From: Chitinophaga pinensis
Lineage (GTDB): Bacteria; Bacteroidota; Bacteroidia; UBA4408
DNA: 64,000 nucleotides
Reading direction: 5' to 3'
Assembly: GCA_945861665.1 (NCBI GenBank)
Contig: CAMAVS010000005.1
Location: 178,370-242,369 of the forward strand
Shown here piece after piece: positions 35,058 through 45,418 of this stretch (its first letter is position 1; each line of letters starts with the position of its first letter). A program made the translations under genes and the position numbers. Below the pieces are notes generated by a model, which did not search any database, was not told where the DNA came from, and saw only the letters and a list, made by a program, of their open reading frames with translations.

Positions 35058-38000
35058 TTAATATGAGTCTAAATCCACCGGACGCATAGCACCAAACCAC
35101 TTAATGGTTTTTTCGCCAACATCGGGAACTTTTACGTGAATAATGTAAAGTCCACTACCAATAGGAACACCCGCTTGGTTTTTCAAATCCCAATCCAATG
35201 ATGTTATTGCCTCATCCTTTGAGAAGGAACGTATCAATTTACCATTTACGGTATAAATATCCACAGTACATACATCCGGCAAATTTACCACCTTTACGCG
35301 ATTGTCCACTTGGTCTTTTTCATAGGCAGAGTAGGCGTAATAAGGATTAGGCACCACATTAATTAACTGCAAAGCATTTTCAGCAGTTAACTTATCTCCT
35401 TTAATGGTCATTAAATCTTTTGTACTGAAATAATACAGTGGATTATTGTCATTTCTCGGAGAAGCCGCTTGTGGATTTGAAGGATCAAATGAAATATCCT
35501 GCGCAGGAATTTGGTATGCTTGCCCTGCATAAAACTTCTCATACGGCTTACCTATTCTTACTTTTATAGTAACATCACAAGCAAGGAAATCTAAACGAGA
35601 ATCGGTAAGTGGCAAATACACCCACATTGCATCCTTGTAAACAGATCTTCTTCCTATATCTGTACCTAACGATAATTGATTATACAAATACTGCCCCCCA
35701 TCGTAAGCAGGCATATCATCGGCATCGTTTCCATTATGACCAAATACATAAACATAATGCTTACCGCCTAATAAAACTTGTCCCAAATTGGTAGTTACAT
35801 TTCCTGTAGGATTCCATTTCATATCACGGCCATTTTCACTGCTTAACCAACTGTCTTCACCAAAAGCCATATTCAAACGCTCACCTGTTTCAAGGTTTAC
35901 TGCATAACCAGGGAACCAACTCATACCGGTACCAGTACCATCATCCAATCCATCTTTACCCAAAGATTTACCTTTTCGTAAATCCATCTTCTTAGCAGCT
36001 CCCTCTGATTGTGTAGTATATTCGCAGGTTTCAATAACCGGACAACGTGACCATTTGCTTTGGTCGGCAGTAACAACAATATCTACACTATTAATATTAA
36101 TTATTTTGTTTTGAACTGTACCGCTATTGTTTGGATTTATTGCCATAACTTGCGCATCACTCCAAGCTGGTCCATCTGTTTCTAGTTCGGATGCAGTACA
36201 CTTATATGGCGCAACTAAACCACTTGCAATTCCTTCGAAGTATTGATTCGCATCAATACTCGTATTTACAGCATCACAAGTTGTAAACTGATCTAGGTAA
36301 AAAGGGGCTGTGGTGCGTTGTGGGTCTGCTATCATATGAGTACCAGAGCGTATCCAATTAAAACTTGAGTTTCCGTCAATATCAGGAAAACCATATAACC
36401 ACAATTTATCAGGATTAGAATATACAAAATCTGAACTCAAAACAGGGTTAGGAGGTGTTTTATTGAAACAATTAGTATTAAAATCAAGCCATTGTTCAAT
36501 AGTTATGGATAATCCCCAATCGGAAAGAATTTGTTCATTCCCAACCTTAATGCCCATATCCGAATTAACTACGGTACCTGAAGTAATATTGGTAAGCACC
36601 CACATACAGGTATCTAATTCTTTGGATTTATTATTCGCTGCCTGATTTGGAACAGCAATTAACTTAATTTCAAATTCCGCATCTGGCACGTTTAATGGGT
36701 CAATTACTTTTATATTAACTGGCCCGTGCGATTTTTCATACACGGGGTTAATAGATTTTCCGTTGGCAAGAATTTCATCTACTGTTTCCTTTGTAAAATC
36801 CAATACATTACCACCATTCCCTTGCCCCTCGATACGCTTAATATTTGGTCCCATACCATACACAGATTGTATACCTGAACCACCTGCTTCAGGACCAGGA
36901 ATATGTGGAATACAAGAGTAAACTTTCACATTTCTTCGTCCCGGTTTGTAAGGTAATTTTTGACCATCCAGAGCCAAAGGGTTTCCCTGATCATATTTTT
37001 TGTAACCATTATACGCATAAGAAACCGCCATATAATGATAGGTCTTATGGTTCACCAAACGTGGTGTTCCTTGAGCAAATAAATCTTCCGTTATTTTGAA
37101 AGAGTGCTTAATTCCTTCATCACCTCCACTTACCTTTTCTTTTGGTACACTACCACCCAATGCTGGGTCGAATATATAATTTACCAATTGTGTAACTCCA
37201 TCTTTTTTATCGCATTGGAAAACCAAACGTGCCAAATCAATATTGTCCAATTCCGTTGCTGATACAGTACCATTTTTCAATTGGAATACCTGATAACCTT
37301 GAAAACGATAATATCGCTGAGCCAATGGCACAGGCACAAATACCTGGATATCTGAACTGGATACTACTTGTTGAGGAATCAATGGGTCTAACTCATTGTA
37401 CAACTCATTTACGTTGTTGGTAAGCGCAGCAGTTTTTTTATTGGTAAGTGCAAAAAGTAACTCCTTGTCTAACTCCTGAAAAGTTACATCGGGTGCATCG
37501 GGACCGTTTAATATTTTGAAACAATTATCGAAAAGTGATTGGGCTTTGTCATCGGCATCTTTCAATAATTTAACCGATTGAAAAGGTCCACCTTGACTGG
37601 TTCTAGCATACACTGCACCCGTAGTAACATAATTTACTGCACCCGGTTTCAAGGTAAACACACCCGAACTTTGAACAAATCTTCTATCACCATATGTATT
37701 CCCACTACTAGCCTCTGTCCAAGGAAAAGCAGGATCAGCTAAAAAAGCATTGTCTGTATTTTCTGAAAACATAAAATCGGTTGCGCTCGATCCACTCTTA
37801 CCCGTTCCTCCATATGTCATTGGTGTATTGTCTAACCAATAACCGCGTAAATAATTGTAATAATTGCTGGCAGAAAATGGATTTCCTTGAGTACCGCCCG
37901 TATTATTATAATACAAGAATTTAGACATAATAATTTGTTCGTCCTGAAAACCAGTAACAACCGAATCATCATCTTCATCAACTAAGCCATCTCTATCATT

Positions 38001-39086
38001 GTCTAAACCATCCAAATGGTCAGCCAATGGACCTTGAAAAAAATCCAATCCGGCTGCAGGAGGATTTATACCGTAAGTCTGACCTGAACCGTTTCCGTCT
38101 GAGGCATCACCATTGTAAATATACCCCAAGCCTCTTCCTACGTCACAACCAACAAAATCATCTGAAGCGTCTCCTAAGTCTGCATCTGTCCACCATCCAA
38201 AATAGGTATTGGTAAGGGTTAAACTTGAACGGTTAATGACTTGGTATTTATAAAAAGTCATATTATTAATATCATCACTGGTTTGAAAACCAAAAGCTTG
38301 CGCTCTTATTTCCAAACCAATTTGTTCTCCACCCGACTCAGAGTGAATATTTCCTTTGTCGTTAAATACCCACCAAAGTGTTTTATCACCATAAATATAA
38401 TTGTTACAAGTAACGGAAGTTGAAATATTTTGAAGGTCGTAACCGGGATAATCTCCATCGTTCGGGTCGTATATACCATCACCGTTCTTATCATAAAAGG
38501 GCGCTAAGTAAGGGTCATTATTTTTAGCCAAATCACCATTCCCCGGCCAAGATAAAATAGCAGGAGTTGCCGCTATTACACCTGCCGAAAATTTTTCAAC
38601 ATCCGCGCGGTTCATTACAAAATGCTTGTCGTATAATTTACATGTGGCTTTATCAATAGAAGCATTGGTTACATCCAATGGTCCGGGCCAAAAGTCGTTA
38701 CCTGATTGACGGTAAGTCATAGCCGCTACTTTTAATTGTCCACCCGGATCAAGTCCGCCTATCCAAATACAAGCAGCAAAAAGGGCCATTTTACCGGAAC
38801 CTTTCGGTATTTCATATTTAGGAAAGTTATTCGGTTGATCCCACCACATATCGCCTGCATTGAATATTTTTGCACGCACGTTGTTCACGTCCAAATCGGT
38901 TTGAGCAGTTGCGGGTTCGCAATCTCCGGAAAGGGTATTCAAGTGAGGATTTTGAAGTTTACCAGCATTCCCGTTTCCATTGTTTCCGCCACCCGGTACT
39001 ACTCCAATTACCTCTTTTGACTGTGCAGTGACAGACAGCACTAATACTGCTGAAACAACTGCTAATTTGAAAGATTGTATATTCAT
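35058..39086 (-). CDS. large surface protein with FlgD-like/T9SS-like C-terminal domain
   Basis: 1342 residues with a signal peptide (ending about AQSKE). The body is Gly/Asn/Asp-rich. Two acidic calcium-loop-like segments, DKNGDGIYDPNDGDYPGYD near residue 200 and LDNDRDGLVDEDDD near 370, resemble thrombospondin type 3/EF-hand-like loops. The C-terminal about 90 residues, from VVPNPYYAYSAYEKD through VDIYTVNGKLIRSF to GSGLYIIHV, form a FlgD-like Ig domain related to T9SS sorting domains, ending WFGAMRPVDLDSY. Lies between a TonB-dependent receptor (19 nt upstream) and a PorV/PorQ-like barrel (42 nt downstream), suggesting a surface complex. Function unknown. Confidence 0.82.
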   Translation of the reverse strand: MNIQSFKLAVVSAVLVLSVTAQSKEVIGVVPGGGNNGNGNAGKLQNPHLNTLSGDCEPATAQTDLDVNNVRAKIFNAGDMWWDQPNNFPKYEIPKGSGKMALFAACIWIGGLDPGGQLKVAAMTYRQSGNDFWPGPLDVTNASIDKATCKLYDKHFVMNRADVEKFSAGVIAATPAILSWPGNGDLAKNNDPYLAPFYDKNGDGIYDPNDGDYPGYDLQNISTSVTCNNYIYGDKTLWWVFNDKGNIHSESGGEQIGLEIRAQAFGFQTSDDINNMTFYKYQVINRSSLTLTNTYFGWWTDADLGDASDDFVGCDVGRGLGYIYNGDASDGNGSGQTYGINPPAAGLDFFQGPLADHLDGLDNDRDGLVDEDDDSVVTGFQDEQIIMSKFLYYNNTGGTQGNPFSASNYYNYLRGYWLDNTPMTYGGTGKSGSSATDFMFSENTDNAFLADPAFPWTEASSGNTYGDRRFVQSSGVFTLKPGAVNYVTTGAVYARTSQGGPFQSVKLLKDADDKAQSLFDNCFKILNGPDAPDVTFQELDKELLFALTNKKTAALTNNVNELYNELDPLIPQQVVSSSDIQVFVPVPLAQRYYRFQGYQVFQLKNGTVSATELDNIDLARLVFQCDKKDGVTQLVNYIFDPALGGSVPKEKVSGGDEGIKHSFKITEDLFAQGTPRLVNHKTYHYMAVSYAYNGYKKYDQGNPLALDGQKLPYKPGRRNVKVYSCIPHIPGPEAGGSGIQSVYGMGPNIKRIEGQGNGGNVLDFTKETVDEILANGKSINPVYEKSHGPVNIKVIDPLNVPDAEFEIKLIAVPNQAANNKSKELDTCMWVLTNITSGTVVNSDMGIKVGNEQILSDWGLSITIEQWLDFNTNCFNKTPPNPVLSSDFVYSNPDKLWLYGFPDIDGNSSFNWIRSGTHMIADPQRTTAPFYLDQFTTCDAVNTSIDANQYFEGIASGLVAPYKCTASELETDGPAWSDAQVMAINPNNSGTVQNKIININSVDIVVTADQSKWSRCPVIETCEYTTQSEGAAKKMDLRKGKSLGKDGLDDGTGTGMSWFPGYAVNLETGERLNMAFGEDSWLSSENGRDMKWNPTGNVTTNLGQVLLGGKHYVYVFGHNGNDADDMPAYDGGQYLYNQLSLGTDIGRRSVYKDAMWVYLPLTDSRLDFLACDVTIKVRIGKPYEKFYAGQAYQIPAQDISFDPSNPQAASPRNDNNPLYYFSTKDLMTIKGDKLTAENALQLINVVPNPYYAYSAYEKDQVDNRVKVVNLPDVCTVDIYTVNGKLIRSFSKDEAITSLDWDLKNQAGVPIGSGLYIIHVKVPDVGEKTIKWFGAMRPVDLDSY

Positions 39087-39105
39087 AAAAATAATTTATC
39101 CTTAA

Positions 39106-42100
39106 TTAAAAGTTCATTTGCATACCTATTCTTATTCTTCTTGGTAAGCTGTAATTACCCGGGTTATTGACGTTCACATAGTACAAGTCGCGGTAAGAAG
39201 CCTCATTTGTTTGAGCAGCTACGGCAGCTTGTGTTTGTGGAGATGTTAGGTATCCATTGTCTTCAGCAGAACCTGTGTAACGGTAAACAGCAAGAATATT
39301 TTGAGTATTTAATATATTTAATACTTGTAGATATACATTCATATTTCCCAATTTCCGTTCCCCACCTTCTTTTTTCTTGCCTAGCTTTAATGGAAGCTCT
39401 TTGCTTACTCTTAAATCCATACGGTAACTCCAAGGAAGATTAGAACCGTTGATACTGCCTTTTAATGTGCTTTTCTCAACATTTGAAGAACTGCTATATG
39501 GCGTTCCTGAGCCGGCTCTAAAAGTCAAGTTAGCTCCAGCATTTGCAAATACTTGTTTATCAAACCAAACGGGGCCATTATAAACAACTCCCGATTTGTA
39601 CCGATAATCCACCACCGCTACAATAGAGTGACGTTGATCGTAATCAAGCGGTTTTGGTGTTCTTAAGTTTGGCTGACCTGCAGCAATTAGATTAACACCG
39701 GAACCAGAACCAGAACCAGTACCATCGGCAAATTGCAAGGTGTAATTCAGCGTAACGCTTACGTTATTTGTTTCACGTAAATCATACACAAAAGTAAAAC
39801 CCTTTACAGTACCAAAGTCGATATTGCCATAGGTATTATAAGTTAAAGGATAGGCTTGATTCACTCTTATTACTTGCTCCATATCTTTCATTTGACGATA
39901 AAAGGAAGAAATGCGTATTACTGAGTTTCCTGTTTCGTTTAATAATTGCTCAAAACCTAATTCGTAATCGGTAGTTTTTTGCGGACGTAAATTCGGATTT
40001 GCAATAACTGCTCCACTGTTATTTTCCATAAAATAATAGCTGAATGGGTCTAATCGAACTGCACTGGGACGTTGCGTTAGCACATCGTAGTGTGCAAATA
40101 AATTAGCCACATCGGAAATAGGGAAAGAGAATGCAATACGCGGCATTAAATTCACAGACGGCTTATAATCCTTAAAGGATTCTGATGGAACAAAATCTTC
40201 TGATTTAATAGTTACATCAGGGTCTGTTAAGTATGGAGTAATTTTACCTGTCGCTGAATTTTGGGCTATTTTCAATGGATCGGCCTCTTCAATACCCAAT
40301 GAGTTGTACCAAGTATCTCCATTTCTGTAACCTAAAATTGCTGATGGATTATTTAAGTCGTTTACATACACAACATAATCTTCGCCCATATTGGAAGGAT
40401 GCGCAACAGACCTCCCCGCTAATTCTGTTACTTCCCCTAATTTTTTGGTTTCATATAAGGAGTATGGATCATTTAGTACACGTTGGTTTGCATCAAAACG
40501 GTCAACACGTAAACCAACTTTAAACTTTAAATCCTTAAAATCGAAGTTGTCTTGTATATAACCTGAAATATAAATAGGTTGGAAAGCAGGAATAAACCTC
40601 GTGAATTTATCGTTATCGTCTTTTTTCGTAAAGAAATCGTCAAAAGAAGTATTTCCTTTTAATTTATTCCCTTTATAATCATAACCGTTATAAAACACCA
40701 ATTGGTTTCCATCGTTAGTGATTAAGTCATCAGCACTGAACAAATCAAGTGAAAATTTACTTCTATCCATATTGTCAATATCAACCCATTCTGTTTTACC
40801 AAAACCTTCTTGCTCTCTTAAGCTTTTAGAAAACTGACGCTCACTGTCTTCAACATACAATCTGTCGTAGTTTACAGTATCCTGAAAAACACCGTTGGCA
40901 TCCATTACCAAAATCGGATTCGTTTTATCTAACTCATTGATGTGCAAGTTTGCTAATTGTCTCATTCTAGCATATAAACCAATAGGTAATATTGTCCAAG
41001 AAGCTTCGTTTCTTTGATCGTACTCAAAACCAACTTGTATGGCGTGATTTTTAACATCGGCAGAAAAGGCAGTATTTACGTTGAATTGAGTATTGTTTGT
41101 TTCAGAATAACCACCGTACTGACGCCCGGTATTGTACCACATACCATACACATCAAGGGGACGATTTCCGTTTAACAAGCCTCCGCCATCGGTAATTTGC
41201 GTTGTGTTTTGATAATTACCTTGTAAGTTAGGGTTACGTGTATCGTTGTACAATAAATCACCGGCATCACCAATAATATTATAGTATTGGGTTGTCCAAT
41301 TAGCTGCCTCAGGGTTCAATTCTGTATTTGGCTGAAATGACACCAATGTGTCGCGAAAGCCATTGTTTACAAATACATTTTGATAACCTGCAGCATTTCC
41401 ATATTCATAGGTTTTGGCTTTATATGTTTTAAACTTTCCATAGTAGCCGTAATCAAAAAAATTCGTTTTATGATTATCGTCTTGTTGTATGTTGTGGACT
41501 TTTGCATACGACACATTTAATGTATAAAAAGCATTTTTTACAGTAGTAGCAGACTTCTCATCCTTTGCGTCTCCTTTTTCAGGTTCTGCCGATCCAAATT
41601 TCTGTTGCACCCTACCGTATACTCTCCAAGTATTATCAATACTTTGTGGATTGTTTACTGGATTAAACAATGCATAACCATAAACAAAATCATGGCGTTT
41701 ATTATAGTTGTAATTTCCCCCAAGGGTAAATGTTAAATTTTTGGTGGGCTTGTAACTAATTTTACCAGTTATTGAAGCTGTGTTTGTACGAATGTTTTGA
41801 CGCGCATCTATTTTCTCCAAATCATTTAAGGTTATATACTCAGTATTTCTTTTAGTACCGGAACTATTAGGTGATTTACGCAACGGATTTTGTTCCAAAT
41901 GCGTTAGTACACTGTCCTTTACTTTATAAAAACCAATGGAAGAAGGGCTTGCATCTTTCTCGGTAGTAAATTGAGCACCAATAGAGAAACCAAGTACCGA
42001 AGTTTTATCTCCAGTGACTGTATCCTTTTTGAACAAAATAGGACCTGTAGCACTTAATATTAATGAGTTATAACCAAATTTATCTGTAAGCTGTGAACTG

Positions 42101-42807
42101 ATAGCCTCTACACCATAACCGTATGTACTCGCAGGACCACGTGTTGTTAAATTTACACCACCACCCGTTAAGTCACCCAAGGAAGCAGGAACACCACCCG
42201 TAACAACCGTAATTTGTTCAATTTCCGATTGTGGAATATTTACAGAACCAATTGCTCTAATACCATCTACAAAATAAACAGTAGACGACTCACGACCGCC
42301 ACGCATATTTAATCCCTTTCCTTCATCTGCCTGAAAAACCCCGGCAGTTGTTGCAGCAACGGCATTGATATCTTTCGTTGCCATATTTTCATACTCCTTT
42401 TTGGTTACAGTACCTCCCGAACTTCCATTCTTTTCAATAAGTGGTTCTTTGTACTCAACCTTTTCAAAGATTTTTATCACTTGAACACTTGATACGAGTT
42501 TAACTTCAACATATTTTGTTTGACCATCAATAATTGTAACACCAACAAGCTCCATTGGTTTAAATCCCAAACTTGAAATTTGTATATTACACTTACCTGC
42601 AACAATTGGCTTAATAGTTAAATTTCCATCAAAGTCTGTTTTTCCCGAACCGATAATAGCCCCCCCCGCCTTAACGGTTAAACCTGCAAAAGGAACTGGC
42701 TCACCAGTGCCAGGATCGGTTACTGTAACTTTTAATGCTGTTTGTGCAAACAATGATGTGGCTCCCAAAAGCACTAAAATGAATGTGGTTCGTAAATTTT
42801 TAAGCAT
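39106..42807 (-). CDS. TonB-dependent receptor with N-terminal carboxypeptidase-regulatory-like domain
   Basis: 1233 residues, larger than simple siderophore receptors (about 700). A signal peptide ending LFAQ is followed by a carboxypeptidase D regulatory-like beta-sandwich (about 22-110; VTDPGTGEPVPFAGLTVKAGG), a plug domain (about 125-225; NMRGGRESSTVYFVDGIRA and GGVPASLGDLTGGGVNLTTRG) and a 22-stranded barrel to the C-terminal MQMNF. It imports an unidentified ligand using ExbB/TonB energy. No SusD partner follows; instead a 1342-residue surface protein and a PorV-like barrel follow. A good promoter lies just upstream. Confidence 0.92.
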   Translation of the reverse strand: MLKNLRTTFILVLLGATSLFAQTALKVTVTDPGTGEPVPFAGLTVKAGGAIIGSGKTDFDGNLTIKPIVAGKCNIQISSLGFKPMELVGVTIIDGQTKYVEVKLVSSVQVIKIFEKVEYKEPLIEKNGSSGGTVTKKEYENMATKDINAVAATTAGVFQADEGKGLNMRGGRESSTVYFVDGIRAIGSVNIPQSEIEQITVVTGGVPASLGDLTGGGVNLTTRGPASTYGYGVEAISSQLTDKFGYNSLILSATGPILFKKDTVTGDKTSVLGFSIGAQFTTEKDASPSSIGFYKVKDSVLTHLEQNPLRKSPNSSGTKRNTEYITLNDLEKIDARQNIRTNTASITGKISYKPTKNLTFTLGGNYNYNKRHDFVYGYALFNPVNNPQSIDNTWRVYGRVQQKFGSAEPEKGDAKDEKSATTVKNAFYTLNVSYAKVHNIQQDDNHKTNFFDYGYYGKFKTYKAKTYEYGNAAGYQNVFVNNGFRDTLVSFQPNTELNPEAANWTTQYYNIIGDAGDLLYNDTRNPNLQGNYQNTTQITDGGGLLNGNRPLDVYGMWYNTGRQYGGYSETNNTQFNVNTAFSADVKNHAIQVGFEYDQRNEASWTILPIGLYARMRQLANLHINELDKTNPILVMDANGVFQDTVNYDRLYVEDSERQFSKSLREQEGFGKTEWVDIDNMDRSKFSLDLFSADDLITNDGNQLVFYNGYDYKGNKLKGNTSFDDFFTKKDDNDKFTRFIPAFQPIYISGYIQDNFDFKDLKFKVGLRVDRFDANQRVLNDPYSLYETKKLGEVTELAGRSVAHPSNMGEDYVVYVNDLNNPSAILGYRNGDTWYNSLGIEEADPLKIAQNSATGKITPYLTDPDVTIKSEDFVPSESFKDYKPSVNLMPRIAFSFPISDVANLFAHYDVLTQRPSAVRLDPFSYYFMENNSGAVIANPNLRPQKTTDYELGFEQLLNETGNSVIRISSFYRQMKDMEQVIRVNQAYPLTYNTYGNIDFGTVKGFTFVYDLRETNNVSVTLNYTLQFADGTGSGSGSGVNLIAAGQPNLRTPKPLDYDQRHSIVAVVDYRYKSGVVYNGPVWFDKQVFANAGANLTFRAGSGTPYSSSSNVEKSTLKGSINGSNLPWSYRMDLRVSKELPLKLGKKKEGGERKLGNMNVYLQVLNILNTQNILAVYRYTGSAEDNGYLTSPQTQAAVAAQTNEASYRDLYYVNVNNPGNYSLPRRIRIGMQMNF

Positions 42808-42851
42808 ATATATAGAATAAATACGTTAGTGTTCTTTTTTAGTTTGTGTTG

Positions 42852-42883
42852 TAAAGATAAACACTATAATTTGTTTTAACAAA
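42852..42883 (-). promoter_or_regulatory. promoter of the TonB-dependent receptor operon
   Basis: On the minus strand TTTG (42880-42883), 20-nt spacer and TATCTTTA (42852-42859), a strong match to the Bacteroidota consensus, about 45 nt before the start codon. Confidence 0.7.
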
Positions 42884-42954
42884 TTTTAAGGGTTTATTTA
42901 ACTGCTGTTTTTTGTATTTTTCACTTTAAAATTTGCAGTTTGATTTCCAATGAC

Positions 42955-43281
42955 TTATTTTGAAAAAAGCTTGATTAAGAAGAATTCATTTTTATGCTCG
43001 TTATTCTTTCTGGCTTTCTTTTTTGATTTTTTCATTCGTTTACGTGTTTCTTTTGTTTGTATGCGAAGATGGCGCCCTTTCCCCTTCTCTTCAGCTTCTC
43101 TTATTTTTTGTGCTTGCTCTTCTTTTTGCTTGTCAAATTTTTCTTGATTTTCATCCTTCTCTACTCCTTTTTCTCTTGAACCGTGTATAACAGGATTAAC
43201 AGGCGGTTGTGCATCCTGCGCTTTTGAATAAGATGAAATACCTAATAAAAATAAAAGAAAAAAACAGCAGTTGCTATTCAT
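42955..43281 (-). CDS. small exported, strongly basic protein
   Basis: 108 residues with a signal peptide (MNSNCCFFLLFLLGISS... ending YSKAQD). The mature part starts with a Pro/Asp segment and becomes a highly charged Lys/Glu/Arg-rich helix from about residue 40, ending in a basic stretch (RKRMKKSKKKARKN) and a FFLIKLFSK tail. No family recognised, though similar small Lys-rich exported proteins occur in Bacteroidota. It is upstream of the TonB receptor on the same strand with 147 nt between and a receptor-specific promoter, so it is a separate unit. Confidence 0.7.
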   Translation of the reverse strand: MNSNCCFFLLFLLGISSYSKAQDAQPPVNPVIHGSREKGVEKDENQEKFDKQKEEQAQKIREAEEKGKGRHLRIQTKETRKRMKKSKKKARKNNEHKNEFFLIKLFSK

Positions 43282-43395
43282 AAAATAAAATGTGTTGTTG
43301 CAAATAAAGGTATTTTTATTTAAAGTAAATTTGTAAGCTACACTAAATTTATTAATACTTATCTTTGAAAACTAATAAACAGATAAATTTAGCTG

Positions 43396-43830
43396 GTGTA
43401 CTCAGGATTAAAGAACAGGTTGCAAATTGTTTTACTAACATCGCTTTTGCTTCTAAACATTCGCTGTGAAAAAAGCGAGGATATTATCCCTTATATTAGG
43501 GTTGATTTGTTATTATACTTATCCGACCCACAATTTAACCCATTGAATGCAGTAGGAGGTTGGGTATATGTTGGTGGTGGCTCAAAAGGATTGATTGTTT
43601 ATAGAAAATCGAACGATGAATTTACAGCACTTGACAGGCACTGTACCTACCAACCTGAAAATGCTTGCAGTCGCGTGGAAGTAGACCCAAGCCACATTAT
43701 GGCAAAAGACTCTTGTTGCGGTTCCACATTTTTAATAACAGATGGAAGTGTTACTGGCCCCCCCGCCTCTTTACCTCTAAAATTTTATCAAACATCTTTT
43801 GACGGAAGTAGTGTTCGTATTTTTAATTGA
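43396..43830 (+). CDS. Rieske-like lipoprotein lacking cluster histidines
   Basis: 144 residues with a GTG start at 43396; an in-frame stop just upstream limits the choices. The lipobox ends at Cys24 (LLNIRC). The later part follows the Rieske fold order: HCTYQPENAC near residues 82-91, KDSCCGSTF at 105-112, and GPPASLPLKFYQ. A functional Rieske centre needs CxH and CxxH; here the residues are Cys83-Thr-Tyr85 and Cys107-Cys-Gly109, so both histidines are gone while four cysteines remain (83, 91, 107, 108). It may bind another metal or be a disulfide-stabilised structural protein. Monocistronic, convergent with ahcY. Confidence 0.72.
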   Translation: MYSGLKNRLQIVLLTSLLLLNIRCEKSEDIIPYIRVDLLLYLSDPQFNPLNAVGGWVYVGGGSKGLIVYRKSNDEFTALDRHCTYQPENACSRVEVDPSHIMAKDSCCGSTFLITDGSVTGPPASLPLKFYQTSFDGSSVRIFN

Positions 43831-43897
43831 TTTACAAGAGATTATTTAGGCAATAACTGCTATCGCACTCAAAGTGCTGGAAGCAAAAATGACAATA

Positions 43898-43937
43898 AAA
43901 AAAGCGTCCCAACAGATTTCTATCGGGACGCTTTTTT
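43898..43937. terminator. bidirectional terminator between the Rieske-like gene and ahcY
   Basis: AAAAAAGCGTCCC (43898-43910) and GGGACGCTTTTTT (43925-43937), perfect 13-bp pairing with a 14-nt loop. T-runs occur on both strands, so it can serve both convergent genes. Confidence 0.92.
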
Positions 43938-43956
43938 ATTACTGTATAATTGTTTT

Positions 43957-45273
43957 TTAGTATCTATACATATCGGATTTGAAAGGACCTTGAACTGGAA
44001 CGCCAATATAATCTGCTTGCTCCTTTGTTAATATGTCTAATTCGCAATTAATTTTTGCAAGGTGCAATTGAGCAACTTTTTCGTCTAAATATTTTGGCAA
44101 GGTGTATACCTTGTTTTCGTACTTACTTGAATTCGCCCATAATTCCAATTGAGCCAATGTTTGATTAGTAAACGAATTACTCATAACAAAAGAGGGATGA
44201 CCTGTAGCGCAACCCAAATTTACTAAACGCCCTTCAGCCAATACAATAATATCTTTCCCGTCAATGGTATATTTATCTACCTGAGGTTTTATCTCGTCTT
44301 TTGAAGTTCCGTAGTTTTTATTTAACCAAGCCATATCAATTTCATTATCGAAGTGGCCAATATTACAAACAATGGCATTGTGCTTCATTGCTTTAAAATG
44401 GCGATCACTTATAATGTTTTTGTTTCCAGTAGCAGTAACAATAATGTCGGCTTCCTTAATTGCATTGTCCATTTTCATTACTTGGTATCCATCCATTGCT
44501 GCTTGTAAAGCACAAATCGGATCTATTTCTGTAACAATTACACGCACACCTTGCGATGATAAAGATTCCGAAGAGCCTTTTCCAACATCGCCATAACCGG
44601 CTACTACAGCAACTTTCCCTGCTAACATTAAGTCGGTTGCTCTGCGAATGGCATCTACCAATGATTCACGGCAGCCGTATTTGTTATCGAATTTTGACTT
44701 GGTTACAGAATCATTTACATTAATGGCAGGAATGTGCAAAGTGCCATTTTTCATACGTTCATACAAACGTTGAACACCGGTCGTGGTTTCTTCGGAAAGT
44801 CCTTTTATCTCTTTGATCAATTCAGGGAATCGATCAAACACCATATTAGTTAAATCGCCACCATCGTCTAAAATCATATTTAATGGTTTACGTTCTTCAC
44901 CAAACCATAATGTTTGCTCAATACACCAATCAAATTCTTCTTCGTTCATTCCCTTCCAAGCATATACCTGAATTCCTGCAGCAGCTATTGCGGCTGCAGC
45001 GTGATCTTGGGTTGAAAAAATATTGCAAGACGACCAAGTAACTTCTGCACCTAGTTCAACCAATGTCTCAATAAGTACAGCTGTTTGAATAGTCATGTGC
45101 AAACAACCTGCAATACGTGAATTCTTCAATGGTTTTTGTTTCCCATACTCAGCACGCAATGCCATTAAGCCAGGCATTTCTGCTTCGGCCAATTTAATTT
45201 CCTTACGTCCCCAAGCTGCTAAGGACATATCTTTAACTTTGAATTTTTCGAATTTTTCCACGGATGTAGCCAT
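43957..45273 (-). CDS. ahcY: S-adenosylhomocysteine hydrolase
   Basis: 438 residues, full length. Cleaves S-adenosylhomocysteine to adenosine and homocysteine, relieving inhibition of methyltransferases. The NAD-binding motif GYGDVGKGS lies near residue 220, with [21 protein letters not shown] and the C-terminal [16 protein letters not shown] motif and the terminal KSDMYRY. Monocistronic, ending at the shared terminator. Confidence 0.97.
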   Translation of the reverse strand: MATSVEKFEKFKVKDMSLAAWGRKEIKLAEAEMPGLMALRAEYGKQKPLKNSRIAGCLHMTIQTAVLIETLVELGAEVTWSSCNIFSTQDHAAAAIAAAGIQVYAWKGMNEEEFDWCIEQTLWFGEERKPLNMILDDGGDLTNMVFDRFPELIKEIKGLSEETTTGVQRLYERMKNGTLHIPAINVNDSVTKSKFDNKYGCRESLVDAIRRATDLMLAGKVAVVAGYGDVGKGSSESLSSQGVRVIVTEIDPICALQAAMDGYQVMKMDNAIKEADIIVTATGNKNIISDRHFKAMKHNAIVCNIGHFDNEIDMAWLNKNYGTSKDEIKPQVDKYTIDGKDIIVLAEGRLVNLGCATGHPSFVMSNSFTNQTLAQLELWANSSKYENKVYTLPKYLDEKVAQLHLAKINCELDILTKEQADYIGVPVQGPFKSDMYRY

Positions 45274-45418
45274 TTTTAGTTTTTAGTTTTCTGTTTGTTA
45301 AACAACATGAGTAGTTGTAATGTTTAAATATTTGTGCGAATTTAATAAATAGTAGTGAGTGGAGCAAAAAAGACCACAAAATAGTGGCCTTTTCGATGAA
45401 ATGAATTATATTAATGAA

